A stretch of 64,000 nucleotides of DNA from positions 1 through 64,000 of the forward strand of contig JADQBA010000012.1 of the NCBI GenBank assembly GCA_016903675.1, written 5' to 3'. A program made the position numbers and the translations under genes. Under the pieces are notes generated by a model, which saw nothing but the letters and a program-made list of their open reading frames with translations, was not told the DNA's origin and ran no database searches. The DNA is from Stigonema ocellatum SAG 48.90 = DSM 106950. Lineage in GTDB: Bacteria > Cyanobacteriota > Cyanobacteriia > Cyanobacteriales > Nostocaceae. Shown here in pieces: positions 42,352-52,296 of this stretch; position 1 is the first letter of the stretch, and each line of letters opens with the position of its first letter.

Positions 42352-43584
42352 TTATATAGTTTTAGCTGCACTTTTATGAAAGTAAATACATGCTCCTACT
42401 TTCAGGACACAGGAGACTGTCATGCCCAGCATAATACCCAATTCTGAAAACCACCATCCTAAAGCCAAAACAATTATCAAGCGTACAAATGGTTCTACTG
42501 TTTGAATTATCAAATACGCATTTAAACAACCTGAAAGTTGCAAAGCCGAATGGAATTGGACAGCAGCAACTTGACCTACTACAATGATTGCAACCCAAGC
42601 AATCATCCACTCACCGCCATCAAAACTCTTACCCAAAACTAAATTTAATAAGTAAGAACCTACTAGGACTCCTCCCGTAGCTAGTGTCAACACAAGGCAT
42701 AGCAACACGCTGACTGTTTTAATCAGGTAGCCGCTAACTAAACTGGGTTTTGTCCAATCTAATCTTGCTGTACTACCACTGCTCAAAGCATTTGATACTA
42801 TACCAACAGGAAGCATGAGAGCTGTGATTCCTGTATAGTGTCCCAAACCAATTAAAGAACCAAAAATGGAGAAAGCCCATGTATCAATTCTGGCAGCAAA
42901 TGATTCTAGCGCATAGGGAAAGAATGCTTTGACAATAGGAGATATCTGTGGTCTTTCTTTCAGTAGCGTTCCTGTAAGTAGCTTATCTTTTTGTAACCAA
43001 CCTACTGCTAAAGAAATAGCATGGATAGCAGTGTAAACAAAGACCATTGTTTTGATAGATACAAGGTGAGCAAACAGTAAAACGAATATTAAAACTAGAT
43101 AACTACCTTGCAAACCTATTCGCATCAAATACTGACCGTCAATACTACCAACAGCAACGTAAATAGCAGAAAGGCAACCACACAAGAAATATATCGGAAA
43201 GTTGCCATAGTACATAATGCTAAGTAAACGAGCATCCTGTGGGAGCTTATCAAAAGCTAGGCTGGCAACTATTCCGACTGGAATAAATATAAAAGAAAGC
43301 CAATAAGCATAGTATATGGTTCTGCGCCATGCCTCTTTACCACATATCTGTTTCGAGGTAATCAAACCTTTGAGCAATCTGTCCCATTGGCAACTTCCTA
43401 GCGTAAAAATAGTAGATGGTAAAAGAATCACTAAGGCAAGTAACCCTCGTTCCTCAGCTCCTAATGTGCGATTAAGCAATACAGAGGCTGGAAAAGAAAG
43501 TGCAGTCATTAAAACTTCCCATCCCAGACTGCGCGATGCTCCGGGAGTAACTTTATCCAGTATCTTGATAAATCGCTTGGGCAT
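42352..43584 (-). CDS. Oligosaccharide flippase (Wzx-like)
   Basis: The 410-residue protein has about twelve hydrophobic helices and no large loops, as in MATE/MOP-superfamily polysaccharide flippases. The first helix is near PGASRSLGWEVLMTALSFPA. It would move the undecaprenyl-linked repeat unit to the periplasmic face for polymerisation by the protein at 38963. Family members share little sequence, so the call depends on topology, length and position in the locus. It starts 1 base from the next gene upstream. Confidence 0.85.
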   Translation of the reverse strand: MPKRFIKILDKVTPGASRSLGWEVLMTALSFPASVLLNRTLGAEERGLLALVILLPSTIFTLGSCQWDRLLKGLITSKQICGKEAWRRTIYYAYWLSFIFIPVGIVASLAFDKLPQDARLLSIMYYGNFPIYFLCGCLSAIYVAVGSIDGQYLMRIGLQGSYLVLIFVLLFAHLVSIKTMVFVYTAIHAISLAVGWLQKDKLLTGTLLKERPQISPIVKAFFPYALESFAARIDTWAFSIFGSLIGLGHYTGITALMLPVGIVSNALSSGSTARLDWTKPSLVSGYLIKTVSVLLCLVLTLATGGVLVGSYLLNLVLGKSFDGGEWMIAWVAIIVVGQVAAVQFHSALQLSGCLNAYLIIQTVEPFVRLIIVLALGWWFSELGIMLGMTVSCVLKVGACIYFHKSAAKTI

Positions 43585-43585
43585 A

Positions 43586-44323
43586 TCAGCCTACCTTCAC
43601 TACGGTAGCTCGCATAACTCTTGTGTAAACTTCTGTTGAAGGTCCACCAGTCTCCACAAGATGAATTAACCGTATTATTTGCCGTAGTATGCCCCAGATT
43701 CCATATCTAATTACACCCTTTAAAGAGGTAGGCTGTGGTCCGTGTTCTTGAAATTGAGGCTCACTAAAACCACAAGCAAAAAGTATATGTTTCAAACTCA
43801 CGGTTGTATAAGTGACTTCATGAGTTAAGTCACCATAAACTATGCCACCAGCAAATGGTGAATCACCATTAGGTAACTGTAGTATTAGACGACCTCCCGG
43901 AAGAAGCGCAGAGTGAATCGCCTCCAAAAATTTAATTGCTTCCTCTTTGTTAAAGTGCTCTAAAATATCAAAAGCTGTTACCAGGCAAAATTTATTTGGA
44001 TTGCTCAGCAGATATTCCATCGCATCAGCACAAACAACTTGTGGAAATTGTAGGCGGGCAATCTGCACCTGCTCTAAGCTAATATCTACGCCATATAAGT
44101 TAGTAAATTCCTCAACTTGTAGTAAGTTCAAAATGTTACCAGATCCGCAAGCAACATCTAAAACCTTGCCTGTTCGTGGTACTTGCTTCACCCAAGAGGC
44201 TATGGCATGGCGCAAATTAATAATGTTACGAGCATCCTGCTTTTGGGGATTGGGAAGCAAATCGCGCAGGAATTGCTTATTACCTGAAACGTAGGTTTCA
44301 TAAAGGCGTTCTCGATAGTTCAT
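43586..44323 (-). CDS. Class I SAM-dependent methyltransferase
   Basis: The 245-residue protein has VLDVACGSGNILNLLQVE (SAM site), GVDISLEQVQIAR and VTAFDILEHFNKEEAI, with LPGGRLILQLPNGDS matching UbiE/Methyltransf_11-type folds. It overlaps no gene but leaves only one base to the flippase. A third methyltransferase of the locus; the target is probably a sugar hydroxyl or the chain end, as in capping reactions. Confidence 0.9.
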   Translation of the reverse strand: MNYRERLYETYVSGNKQFLRDLLPNPQKQDARNIINLRHAIASWVKQVPRTGKVLDVACGSGNILNLLQVEEFTNLYGVDISLEQVQIARLQFPQVVCADAMEYLLSNPNKFCLVTAFDILEHFNKEEAIKFLEAIHSALLPGGRLILQLPNGDSPFAGGIVYGDLTHEVTYTTVSLKHILFACGFSEPQFQEHGPQPTSLKGVIRYGIWGILRQIIRLIHLVETGGPSTEVYTRVMRATVVKVG

Positions 44324-45355
44324 TTATTTACCTACCAATTCCAAAATTGTCTTAAGGCGAGCTACATAAGTGTTACCCTCTGTCACTATAAGTTGAATAC
44401 CTAGCAGCCGCATTTGCTCACGTTCTACTGGGTGTTCAAGTAACCAGTTACATTTATCAGCTAAATCCTCAGGAGAAGTGAAAAAACCGTATTCAGGGTA
44501 TCCTTGAAACAAATCACGATGTTCAGGTGTATCTTCATAAATACCTACTCCGCCGCAGGCTGGTATTTCATAAGAACGCATAGAGTGTCCATCCTTATTA
44601 GCACGTCTCACTAACCCAATATTTATTTTGCAGTTGTGCACAACTGTGCAAAAGACATCACCAAAAACAACACCATGAGAAAATTGCTTGAGTTGTTTAT
44701 TCTTATGCCAGTAACCACCATATAATCCCAGTTTTCCCTTAAAGTTAAACAAAAAATTATTGATAAAATTTATCCGGTCTGCATCAGCTCCTCCAACCAA
44801 GCAAACATCTGGAATCTGAGAGTATTCATGCTGACTTTCTCCAGTAGGCAAATAGCGATGAAGTAATGGATCCAACGCAAAAGGTAGAAAATAGACTTGC
44901 TTTGCACCAGCCTTAACCAAATTAGGTGTGAGAGCGGTTTTTGTACTAAAAATACAATCATATTTAGGTAGGTTTTTTATAAAAATAGGACAACTATTTT
45001 GCTTACTCCAAGGAGAGTCTGTCAAATAGTTGACGATTTTTGCACCTACCTTATTACACTGATAAAATACCTCGCTTTTCAGAGGAAAAATTCCCGTAAC
45101 CAGTACTACTTGGGAACAAAATTCTTCTATGAGCGCTACAGTCTTGTCATTGAATGACCACCATTCTAGAGGGCGTTTACCTGCTATTTTAAAGAATGCT
45201 CTACCCGATAAATACTTCATAGAAGGAGCATAGCTTTCCCAACTATTATCAATTAAAGCACATCGTAAATTTAGTTCTTGAGCAGCACGATTGAACATCG
45301 ATCCAATATGATAATTTACCGAATCATGACCAATAATTATAATTTTTTTATTCAT
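44324..45355 (-). CDS. CgeB-like glycosyltransferase
   Basis: The 343-residue protein resembles CgeB/GT-B glycosyltransferases. The first half has LVTGIFPLKSEVFYQCNKVG and NYLTDSPWSKQN; the second has DVCLVGGADADRINFINNF, SMRSYEIPACGGVGIYEDTP and EYGFFTSPEDLADK, typical of CgeB-like donor domains. In other bacteria CgeB glycosylates spore-surface proteins; here it probably extends or decorates the polysaccharide. It overlaps the next upstream gene by four bases. Confidence 0.88.
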   Translation of the reverse strand: MNKKIIIIGHDSVNYHIGSMFNRAAQELNLRCALIDNSWESYAPSMKYLSGRAFFKIAGKRPLEWWSFNDKTVALIEEFCSQVVLVTGIFPLKSEVFYQCNKVGAKIVNYLTDSPWSKQNSCPIFIKNLPKYDCIFSTKTALTPNLVKAGAKQVYFLPFALDPLLHRYLPTGESQHEYSQIPDVCLVGGADADRINFINNFLFNFKGKLGLYGGYWHKNKQLKQFSHGVVFGDVFCTVVHNCKINIGLVRRANKDGHSMRSYEIPACGGVGIYEDTPEHRDLFQGYPEYGFFTSPEDLADKCNWLLEHPVEREQMRLLGIQLIVTEGNTYVARLKTILELVGK

Positions 45356-46539
45356 AAAAATGAGATAAATTCAAAAAGTTTATAGGATAAAATTTGAGCA
45401 TATTTTTGCGGATGAGGTATGTCATAAAAATTTATTGATGATAACTTATGTGGCGTAAATGCTTGTGAAATTACTTTGGATAATTCAGCAGCATTTCTAG
45501 ATTTAAAAATCCAACCCCTGTTAGTATCTGTGATCAAATCTATTGCTGAACCTACCTTGTCACTAACAATAACTCTTAAACCAAACTGTAGAGCCTCATT
45601 GACTACTAATCCCCAAGTTTCGCCACTTTGGGAAGGTAAAATCAGGACATCTGCCATTGCATAATACTGTCCTAATTCTGACTGATTCTTAAACCCTACA
45701 AAAATGGCTCTTTCCCCTAGCTGTCCTTTCGCCATTCGTTCAAATTGCTCTCTTAATTCACCATCTCCCACAGCCAGCAACCAAATTTTTTCCCGTTCTC
45801 GTGGCGATAACATTGCTAAAGCATCAGGAATCAGTAAAGGATTTTTGGCAGGAAACATTTTGCCACAGTAGATAAAAACATAATCTTGCTGACCAATACC
45901 AGCGATCGCTCGCAAACATTCTCTTTGTGGTAGCCAGTAGTCAACCTGTTTTTGAAAAAAATCTGTATCAATAGCGTAGTGAACGAGCGTCAGGCGACTT
46001 TGATCAACCCCCATCCGCAGGTAATGATTAATTGAATTAGTACCAATGGGGAAAAAATGAGTAAATTGACGATAGTAACCAGCTAATAAAAATTGACGTA
46101 TTTTGTCCTTGACATAGGAACGTGTTAATGCATCATCTGTTGTCTCTGCTCTCAACAAGAGTTTGTGTCTGGCTAGATGCAATAGCAAGGTACTGGCTGT
46201 GATAAAAGCAGGTGAATAGGAGAAAATTAATACAGCATCAGGTTGGTAGCGATTGATGGCAACAGTGGCTTTAGTTGCTAATCTGACACCCGCTAAACCT
46301 CGTAAGCCTGCAAGTGAACTTGTTGACAGGAACTCGTGTTCAAAACCTACTGTTGGTTTGCAATCCCATTGAAAAACTATGCCAAAATTTGGATCTTCCC
46401 TAGGAATGACTCCATGATTGCAGCCAAAGAAGACTTTCAACTGTAAATCTCGTTGCTTTGCTAACTCCCGAAAAATAGGTGCAAAATACTGCACTGGATG
46501 GGTAACAAGAACTGCAAGCCGCATGGAAATGTTTTCCAC
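45352..46539 (-). CDS. Glycosyltransferase, GT4 family
   Basis: The 395-residue GT-B enzyme begins with LAVLVTHPVQYFAPIFRELA and has FIYCGKMFPAKNPLLIPDAL and LPSQSGETWGLVVNEALQFG in the donor part. It is the first glycosyltransferase after the tyrosine kinase gene, 98 bases downstream. An ATG four codons into the protein (MRLAVLV) is an equally good start. Confidence 0.9.
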   Translation of the reverse strand: MENISMRLAVLVTHPVQYFAPIFRELAKQRDLQLKVFFGCNHGVIPREDPNFGIVFQWDCKPTVGFEHEFLSTSSLAGLRGLAGVRLATKATVAINRYQPDAVLIFSYSPAFITASTLLLHLARHKLLLRAETTDDALTRSYVKDKIRQFLLAGYYRQFTHFFPIGTNSINHYLRMGVDQSRLTLVHYAIDTDFFQKQVDYWLPQRECLRAIAGIGQQDYVFIYCGKMFPAKNPLLIPDALAMLSPREREKIWLLAVGDGELREQFERMAKGQLGERAIFVGFKNQSELGQYYAMADVLILPSQSGETWGLVVNEALQFGLRVIVSDKVGSAIDLITDTNRGWIFKSRNAAELSKVISQAFTPHKLSSINFYDIPHPQKYAQILSYKLFEFISFL

Positions 46540-46637
46540 TTTCTAGTGTTGAGCAATTATTGAGGATATGCCGTTGAATTACGAGCGATATCAGAGAAAA
46601 TACTGATTTAGATTAGCTAGCAACCTCGCCAGAGTAA

Positions 46638-48818
46638 TTACGAAACTGTAGTTTTGCGGTTATTCATCTGATTTCTCTCAGTTTCGTCATCTGGTGTGGA
46701 GTAGTAGTAGCCGTAACTACTTCCAGTACCAATGCCGTTCACTACCATTCCTAGAACCTGCGATCGCGACTGCTCCAACAGTGCCCTCGTGAAACTAGCC
46801 GCCGCCGAGTTAACCACGCCAGGACGTACAACCAGCAACACCCCATCCGCCTGTTTGCTCAGAATCATTGCATCAGCCAACATACTTATAGGTGGAGTGT
46901 CGATAATGACATAATCATAGTCTTCGGCAGCCTTTTGGAGCAACGTAGACATCCGCTGTGAATCCAATAGTGCTGTTGGGTTAGGCGGAATTTGCCCAGC
47001 AGTTAGCAACTCCAAGTTAACCAGTGCTTCTTTGACAGTAGTTTGTAACTCAATCTGACCCACTAAGATATTGCTCAGCCCCATCAAGTTGGGTATTTGC
47101 CAAATTTCCTGTTGACGTGGGCGACGCATATCCGCATCCACCAATAACACTCGGCGTCCCATCTGCGCTGTGGCTACCGCCAAGTTAGCCGCAACATAGG
47201 ACTTACCCTCACCCATAACTGCGCTGCTCACTACAATGACTTTCAATGTTTTATCAGAGAGGGTAAAACCCAGATTAGTCTGGAGCATCTCAAAGGCTGC
47301 GTTGACTGACGAATGAGGAGCGTTGAGTACAGGCAACTCTAACTTACCCTCCTTACTACCTCCTTGGGCTTTTTGATCAAAAACAGGAATTGTACCCAAC
47401 AGCGGATAACCCAACAGCTGCTTGGCTTCTTCAACTGTCTTCAGAGATTTATCTATAGCTTCTAGTATCAAAGCCGTCCCCAAAGCTAGGAAAATGCCAA
47501 AAAATCCACCCATGACCAGGTTCAAGATAATACGCGGAGAAACAGGCTTTTTCGGAACTGAAGCGAACGAGATAATTCGTGCATTGCCGAGATTCTGGTT
47601 TTCCACCACCTGAACTTCTTGCAACCGCTTCAGCATCTGTTCGTAGGTTCCTCGCGCCACCTGCAACTGTCGTTCTAACTGTAACTGTTTTTGTTCCAGT
47701 CGAGGTAAGGCTCTTAAGCGTCCTTGATAAAGTAAGAATGCCTTCCTGAACGTGCCTACTTGATTCTCTAATCCCAACCGTTCTACCTCCGACTGCACCA
47801 AATTGGCAGTCAGGGTCTGTTTGAGTTTTCCAAGCTGTAAATTTTGCTCTGGTACAGACTTTTGACTGGCGAGGGTTTGACCAACTCGCCGTTCCAGTTG
47901 TTCTCTCAAAGCTTTTTCTTTGCTCAACAAATTGATGATTGCCGGGTGTTCCTTTTGATAACGAGACCGCTCTACAGCTAACTGGTCTTGCACTTTCTGG
48001 TATTCTGTGAGGATTTGCTGTACAGCATTGGATTGACTTAAGGTGTTGAGTTCCATAGCCTGCTGTGTATTCAATGCCAATTGACTTTGCAAAGCTTGAG
48101 AGCGGCTCTTAACATCCCCAAGCAGTGCCTGGGTTTTGGTAATCTGGTCTGATAGCTCACCTAGCCTTTTTACACCTTCTTTGGCTTCTTCATCTAAGGC
48201 AATAATTTTGTATTCTTCTTTAAACCGACGCAATGCGGCTTCTGCTTCCAAAACTCTTGTCTCAACCTGAGGTAACTGCTCGCTCAAGAACTCTCGGGCT
48301 GCGGTTGCCTCTGATCGGTTCGTGCGAATATTATTCTCCTGGTAATTGTGCATCAGCAAATTGATGACTGCTGACGCTTCTTGAGGATCAATACTGCGGT
48401 AGGACAGATCCAAAACATCCGTACCTCGGATACTCTTGATCTTGAGTTTTCTAAGAAACCCATCCATTTCCAGGGGTTTGCGCTGGTTATCCTTGAGCTT
48501 GAGATCAGTAATGGTTTTCTGGGCAATTTCCTCTGAGCGGATGACCTCCGCTTCTGTATCCAGGGGGTTACTGAGGTTTGTCAGACCACTGAGTTCTCCG
48601 ACCGGTTGATTGAGACCTGTTAGGGAAGAGGCGCGATTGTGCTTGTTGAAAAGCAGCTTACCTTCTGCTTCATAAACTGGTTTTTGGCTAAAGGTGAAGA
48701 ATCCTGTTAGTCCAAACACAAATCCCGTGACAGTTACTATCAACAGCCAACGCTTTTTTAGGATTAGCCCATAGTGTTGAAAATTAACGAAGTCTTGGTC
48801 TTCTTGCTTAGAAGGCAT
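46638..48818 (-). CDS. Wzc-like polysaccharide co-polymerase / tyrosine autokinase
   Basis: The 726-residue protein has an N-terminal Wzz domain with transmembrane helix near 24-44 (WLLIVTVTGFVFGLTGFFTF), a long periplasmic coiled-coil region (about 180-410) and a second helix near 440-462. The cytoplasmic BY-kinase follows, with the Walker A variant SSAVMGEGKS, Walker A' DADMRRP and Walker B VIIDTPP. The C-terminus carries a small tyrosine cluster (YGYYYS) that may be autophosphorylated. Such kinases set chain length and couple assembly to export. It heads the minus-strand locus and faces the divergent sugar transferase at 49527. Confidence 0.95.
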   Translation of the reverse strand: MPSKQEDQDFVNFQHYGLILKKRWLLIVTVTGFVFGLTGFFTFSQKPVYEAEGKLLFNKHNRASSLTGLNQPVGELSGLTNLSNPLDTEAEVIRSEEIAQKTITDLKLKDNQRKPLEMDGFLRKLKIKSIRGTDVLDLSYRSIDPQEASAVINLLMHNYQENNIRTNRSEATAAREFLSEQLPQVETRVLEAEAALRRFKEEYKIIALDEEAKEGVKRLGELSDQITKTQALLGDVKSRSQALQSQLALNTQQAMELNTLSQSNAVQQILTEYQKVQDQLAVERSRYQKEHPAIINLLSKEKALREQLERRVGQTLASQKSVPEQNLQLGKLKQTLTANLVQSEVERLGLENQVGTFRKAFLLYQGRLRALPRLEQKQLQLERQLQVARGTYEQMLKRLQEVQVVENQNLGNARIISFASVPKKPVSPRIILNLVMGGFFGIFLALGTALILEAIDKSLKTVEEAKQLLGYPLLGTIPVFDQKAQGGSKEGKLELPVLNAPHSSVNAAFEMLQTNLGFTLSDKTLKVIVVSSAVMGEGKSYVAANLAVATAQMGRRVLLVDADMRRPRQQEIWQIPNLMGLSNILVGQIELQTTVKEALVNLELLTAGQIPPNPTALLDSQRMSTLLQKAAEDYDYVIIDTPPISMLADAMILSKQADGVLLVVRPGVVNSAAASFTRALLEQSRSQVLGMVVNGIGTGSSYGYYYSTPDDETERNQMNNRKTTVS

Positions 48819-49047
48819 GGTTAAGGGAGTTAGGAGTTAGGAATGGGGAACAGGCGCGGAGTGGGAGAGAAGTTTGTTTCATTCATAGCGGGTGAGGTGA
48901 CTTAGTACTTACAACCTATACAGAGAATAGTGTTATTTATTTATCAGACATTTTTTCCAGAATGTCATACGTATTTACACTTATTTTTTGGGAATGATAC
49001 CTTAGATTACGCAATAACCAAACAGTGAAACCGCCTCAAAATTAAGG

Positions 49048-49205
49048 AGTGTCCCGAAGTTCGCCTCTGTCGGGAAACCCTCCAAGCAACTTCTCTCCGT
49101 TTTTGTCCGGGGTTCACCCCACCCTTACGGGTTCGCCTGGGCGCGGGAAACCCCGTTCGCCCTTGGGATTCGTTTGCACTTTTAGGGTTTCCCTAACACA
49201 GAGTC
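49048..49205. repeat. Extragenic GC-rich repeat block
   Basis: Contains cgggaaacc three times (twice direct, once inverted) with a 10-bp inverted pair 49072-49081/49184-49193. The GC content is much higher than in the flanks. It looks like a dispersed palindromic repeat. Confidence 0.5.
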
Positions 49206-49341
49206 GTGTTTATTGATGCCGACTTACTTAGAAAAATCCAACTATTTACGTAATTTCACTATGGTGATTTTAGTGATATTGGGGTTAAAAGTAAGTATCT
49301 ATGACTGAAGCGTGATTGACGTATCAAAGTTATTTCCTATA

Positions 49342-49447
49342 TTAAGTACCTGTGCAAAATTAATTGCATACTGACATCGCCTGAAATGCTTGTCACAAGG
49401 TCATTCCAGGTTAAATAAATGTGTACTTAATTTTGCGTGAGTATTTA
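49342..49447. repeat. AT-rich inverted repeat, possible MITE
   Basis: Imperfect inverted ends contain gcaaaattaa and ttaattttgc (10 bp exact), within attaagtacctgtgca and gtgtacttaattttgcgtg. No convincing target duplication was found. Confidence 0.45.
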
Positions 49448-49526
49448 GTACCGCTAAATACTAATTTCTCAGGGGTTTCCAGTCAATCAACCCAATAAAT
49501 AATTGTATCAATAAATACAAATAGCC

Positions 49527-50930
49527 GTGGATATTTCTTTCAGGAATAAAAAAAATAAGTTACATCAAATTCAAAGTGTCCTGCCTTTATTGCTGTTTCT
49601 AGGGGATATCCTTGGCTTAGCTTTCAGTTTGACCCTTGTTCTGTGGTTGCGTTTGGGTCAACAACTCAATTGGTTTGATCCACTCATTTATATATTTGTC
49701 CCCTTGGTACTCCTGGGGCTTTATTTAGCAGACGCTTATTATCCAGATACCCAAATTGCTGGTTTGCGGACTCCATTTCGCATTCTTATCTGCAACGTCA
49801 TCGTGAGTGCGATCGCCGCAGCCTTGTTTTACCTAACTGGTGTTTGGGGCAAAAATCCCCTCGCTGGGCGCTTAATTTTGCTACCTAGCCTAGGAATCTT
49901 TACAATTTGGGCAGTGATGTTACGGCTATGGGTAGTGAAATGGGTGCGATCGCACGCTCAACATAGTCGTTGGCTGATGCTGGGTGCAGGCGAAAAAGCA
50001 ATCAAATTTGCACAAACCTTTCTAAAACTCAACTCCCTAGGGCGGTTACTTTTCCTTACAGAAGACAATCAAGATCCAAATCTGTTAGTAGAGAGTCGTC
50101 TGGATTGCCTTGGTAACTTAACAGACTTACCCACATGGAGTCAACAGCCTTGGTCAGGGGTGGTGGTAGCAACCCAAATAGACCTATCTGATGTACAGGT
50201 GCGGCAGTTGATGGAAATGCGGCTGCAAGGTATCCCCATTTACAGAATACCGGATATTTGCGAAACCTTGTGGTATAAACTCCCCCCATCCCTACTACAA
50301 GATAGTTGGCTGGCTTTTGGTGCTGGCTTTCACCTAGCTGCTAGTGGCATCAATCTGAAGCTGAAGCGGCTTACAGATATAGTACTGGCGGGGTTGTTAC
50401 TCTTGTGTCTGTTTCCCCTCATGCTACTTGTGGCACTAGTCATCAAGTTAGATAGTCCAGGTTCAGTGTTTTACACTCAGGTACGGACGGGGCTAGAAGG
50501 TCAACCTTTTAGGGTTTACAAATTCCGCTCTATGTATCAGGACGCTGAAAAGCGGGGGGTACAATGGGCGAGGGAAGGCGACTCTCGCATCACCAAAGTT
50601 GGACGCTGGCTACGCCTAACCCGAATCGACGAATTGCCGCAGATTTTAAATGTGCTGCAGGGGCAGATGAGCCTGATTGGTCCACGTCCAGAGCGACCAG
50701 AGTTTGATGTCAATCTCAGACAAGACATTCCCTACTATGACCTGCGTTATTTAGTGAAACCGGGAATCACAGGCTGGGCACAGGTGATGTATCCTTACGG
50801 CGCATCAGTTGAGGATGCCTACGAAAAATTAGCCTATGACCTCTACTACATCAAGAATTATTCCTTCTGGTTGGATTTAGCGATCGCCCTCAAAACCGTT
50901 CGAGTTGTTTTATTAGGTAAAGGCAGATGA
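49527..50930 (+). CDS. Polyprenyl glycosylphosphotransferase (initiating sugar transferase, long form)
   Basis: The 467-residue enzyme has four N-terminal transmembrane helices (first near 17-38), a CoA-binding-like domain and a fifth helix near 285-310. The C-terminal catalytic domain has GQPFRVYKFRSM, RIDELPQILNVLQGQMSLIG, PRPERPEFD and PGITGWAQV. It loads the first sugar-1-phosphate onto undecaprenyl phosphate. The start codon is GTG at 49527. Its stop overlaps galE (ATGA), so the two are translated together. The locus therefore contains two enzymes of this class. Confidence 0.94.
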   Translation: MDISFRNKKNKLHQIQSVLPLLLFLGDILGLAFSLTLVLWLRLGQQLNWFDPLIYIFVPLVLLGLYLADAYYPDTQIAGLRTPFRILICNVIVSAIAAALFYLTGVWGKNPLAGRLILLPSLGIFTIWAVMLRLWVVKWVRSHAQHSRWLMLGAGEKAIKFAQTFLKLNSLGRLLFLTEDNQDPNLLVESRLDCLGNLTDLPTWSQQPWSGVVVATQIDLSDVQVRQLMEMRLQGIPIYRIPDICETLWYKLPPSLLQDSWLAFGAGFHLAASGINLKLKRLTDIVLAGLLLLCLFPLMLLVALVIKLDSPGSVFYTQVRTGLEGQPFRVYKFRSMYQDAEKRGVQWAREGDSRITKVGRWLRLTRIDELPQILNVLQGQMSLIGPRPERPEFDVNLRQDIPYYDLRYLVKPGITGWAQVMYPYGASVEDAYEKLAYDLYYIKNYSFWLDLAIALKTVRVVLLGKGR

Positions 50931-51988
50931 ACAAAAAAGTGTTAGTGACTGGCGGTGCAGGCTATATCGGCTCTCACGTTGTGCGGCAACTGGGCGAAGC
51001 AGGCTACGACGTAGTGGTCTACGATAATTGCTCTACGGGTTCACCAACAGCGGTACTGCACGGTGAGTTGATTATCGCCGATTTAGCAGACACAGACCGT
51101 CTTTATCAGGTATTTGCCAAACATCAATTTATTGCAGTGCTGCACTTTGCCGCTAGTCTAATTGTGCCAGAATCGGTTATTCATCCCCTTGACTACTATG
51201 CCAACAACACCCGCAATACCCTAAATTTGCTCCGTTGCTGTAGTGTGATGGGCGTTAACCAGATTATCTTTTCCAGTACAGCAGCTATCTACGGACAACC
51301 GATGGAAAATCCAGTCACGGAGTCTGCCCCAACACTGCCCATTAACCCCTACGGACGCTCAAAGCTCACGAGCGAATGGCTCATTTCCGACTATGGGAAA
51401 GCTTCTCAATTGCGTTACGTAATTCTACGGTATTTCAATGTTGCAGGAGCCGAGCCTGGAGGTAGACTTGGGCAGATGTCAAAAGAAGCATCTCACCTGA
51501 TTCGAGCTGCTTGTGATGCGGCACTCAAGCGCAAACCGGGAGTGCGAATTTTTGGCACTGATTTTCCCACACCAGATGGAACGGGGATTCGGGACTATAT
51601 CCACGTTGAAGATTTGGCAGCAGCACACTTGGATGCTTTACGCTACCTAGAGCAAAATCAGAAAAGCCAAATTCTCAACTGTGGCTATGGGCTGGGCTAC
51701 AGCGTCCGGCAAGTCATCGAACGGGTCAAGGCAATTTCTGGAGTGGATTTCCCTGTACTCGAAACTGACCGTCGTCCTGGAGACCCTACCTGTGTCACCG
51801 CTAGTGCAGAAAAAATCCGCGACATACTCGGCTGGCAACCCAAATATGACAACCTGGATCAGATTGTCTCAACTACTCTGAATTGGGAAAAGCAACGGGA
51901 ACAATCGTGTTCGGTTCAAGACTTCTCGTTAAGACCGCAGAGGACTAGGGGGAGGAAGATTTTTATGGGTGGTGGTGTACGCAGTTGA
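50927..51988 (+). CDS. galE: UDP-glucose 4-epimerase
   Basis: The 353-residue short-chain dehydrogenase-type epimerase interconverts UDP-glucose and UDP-galactose. It shows VTGGAGYIGSHVV at 6-18, FSSTAAIYG, the catalytic YGRSK, and the GalE signatures YFNVAGAEP and TPDGTGIRDYIHVEDLA. The C-terminal extension after residue 325 (QDFSLRPQRTRGRK) is not typical and probably disordered. Start overlaps the preceding gene, so it presumably supplies UDP-galactose to the polysaccharide locus. Confidence 0.96.
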   Translation: MNKKVLVTGGAGYIGSHVVRQLGEAGYDVVVYDNCSTGSPTAVLHGELIIADLADTDRLYQVFAKHQFIAVLHFAASLIVPESVIHPLDYYANNTRNTLNLLRCCSVMGVNQIIFSSTAAIYGQPMENPVTESAPTLPINPYGRSKLTSEWLISDYGKASQLRYVILRYFNVAGAEPGGRLGQMSKEASHLIRAACDAALKRKPGVRIFGTDFPTPDGTGIRDYIHVEDLAAAHLDALRYLEQNQKSQILNCGYGLGYSVRQVIERVKAISGVDFPVLETDRRPGDPTCVTASAEKIRDILGWQPKYDNLDQIVSTTLNWEKQREQSCSVQDFSLRPQRTRGRKIFMGGGVRS

Positions 51989-52296
51989 TAACGGTTGCTG
52001 TAGAATGTAACATTTTGTTTAAATCCTACTTGTTTTCACGGATATAAAACTGCGAAACAACTGCTCTTGTTGAGAATGCAATAGAGTTTGATGACAACAA
52101 GGGGCGTTTTTCTACACGGGGTGCAGATTGTTTATGATTTCTGAAAAGCCTTGCTATTAAACATTTATATCCGAAGCAAGGGCAAAAACCAACCCAAAAA
52201 ATTTACCAAATCCTGAGAAGTTTGACAAAACAATAGTTGTAGGTTAGAAATTATTATCCCAGTATATTCCGAAACTAGCGTTACAGTTACTTAATT
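51989..52296. other. Gap upstream of the SLH protein gene
   Basis: 308 AT-rich bases after galE. Presumably contains the promoter of the SLH gene; I see no repeats or hairpins strong enough to annotate. Confidence 0.4.

Larger units (their letters stand above)
48819..49526. other. Large divergent intergenic region between wzc-like and sugar transferase genes
   Basis: This 708-base gap probably contains the promoters of both halves of the polysaccharide locus. It holds a GC-rich repeat block (49048-49205; inverted arms gggaaaccct at 49072-49081 and agggtttccc at 49184-49193). A second AT-rich inverted repeat has arms gcaaaattaa 49354-49363 and ttaattttgc 49427-49436. No gene is visible. The long distance suggests regulation, but I cannot identify operators. 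Confidence 0.55.

Noticed and set aside
42374..42610. 78-codon frame inside the flippase gene
   Set aside because: Out-of-frame shadow of the flippase.
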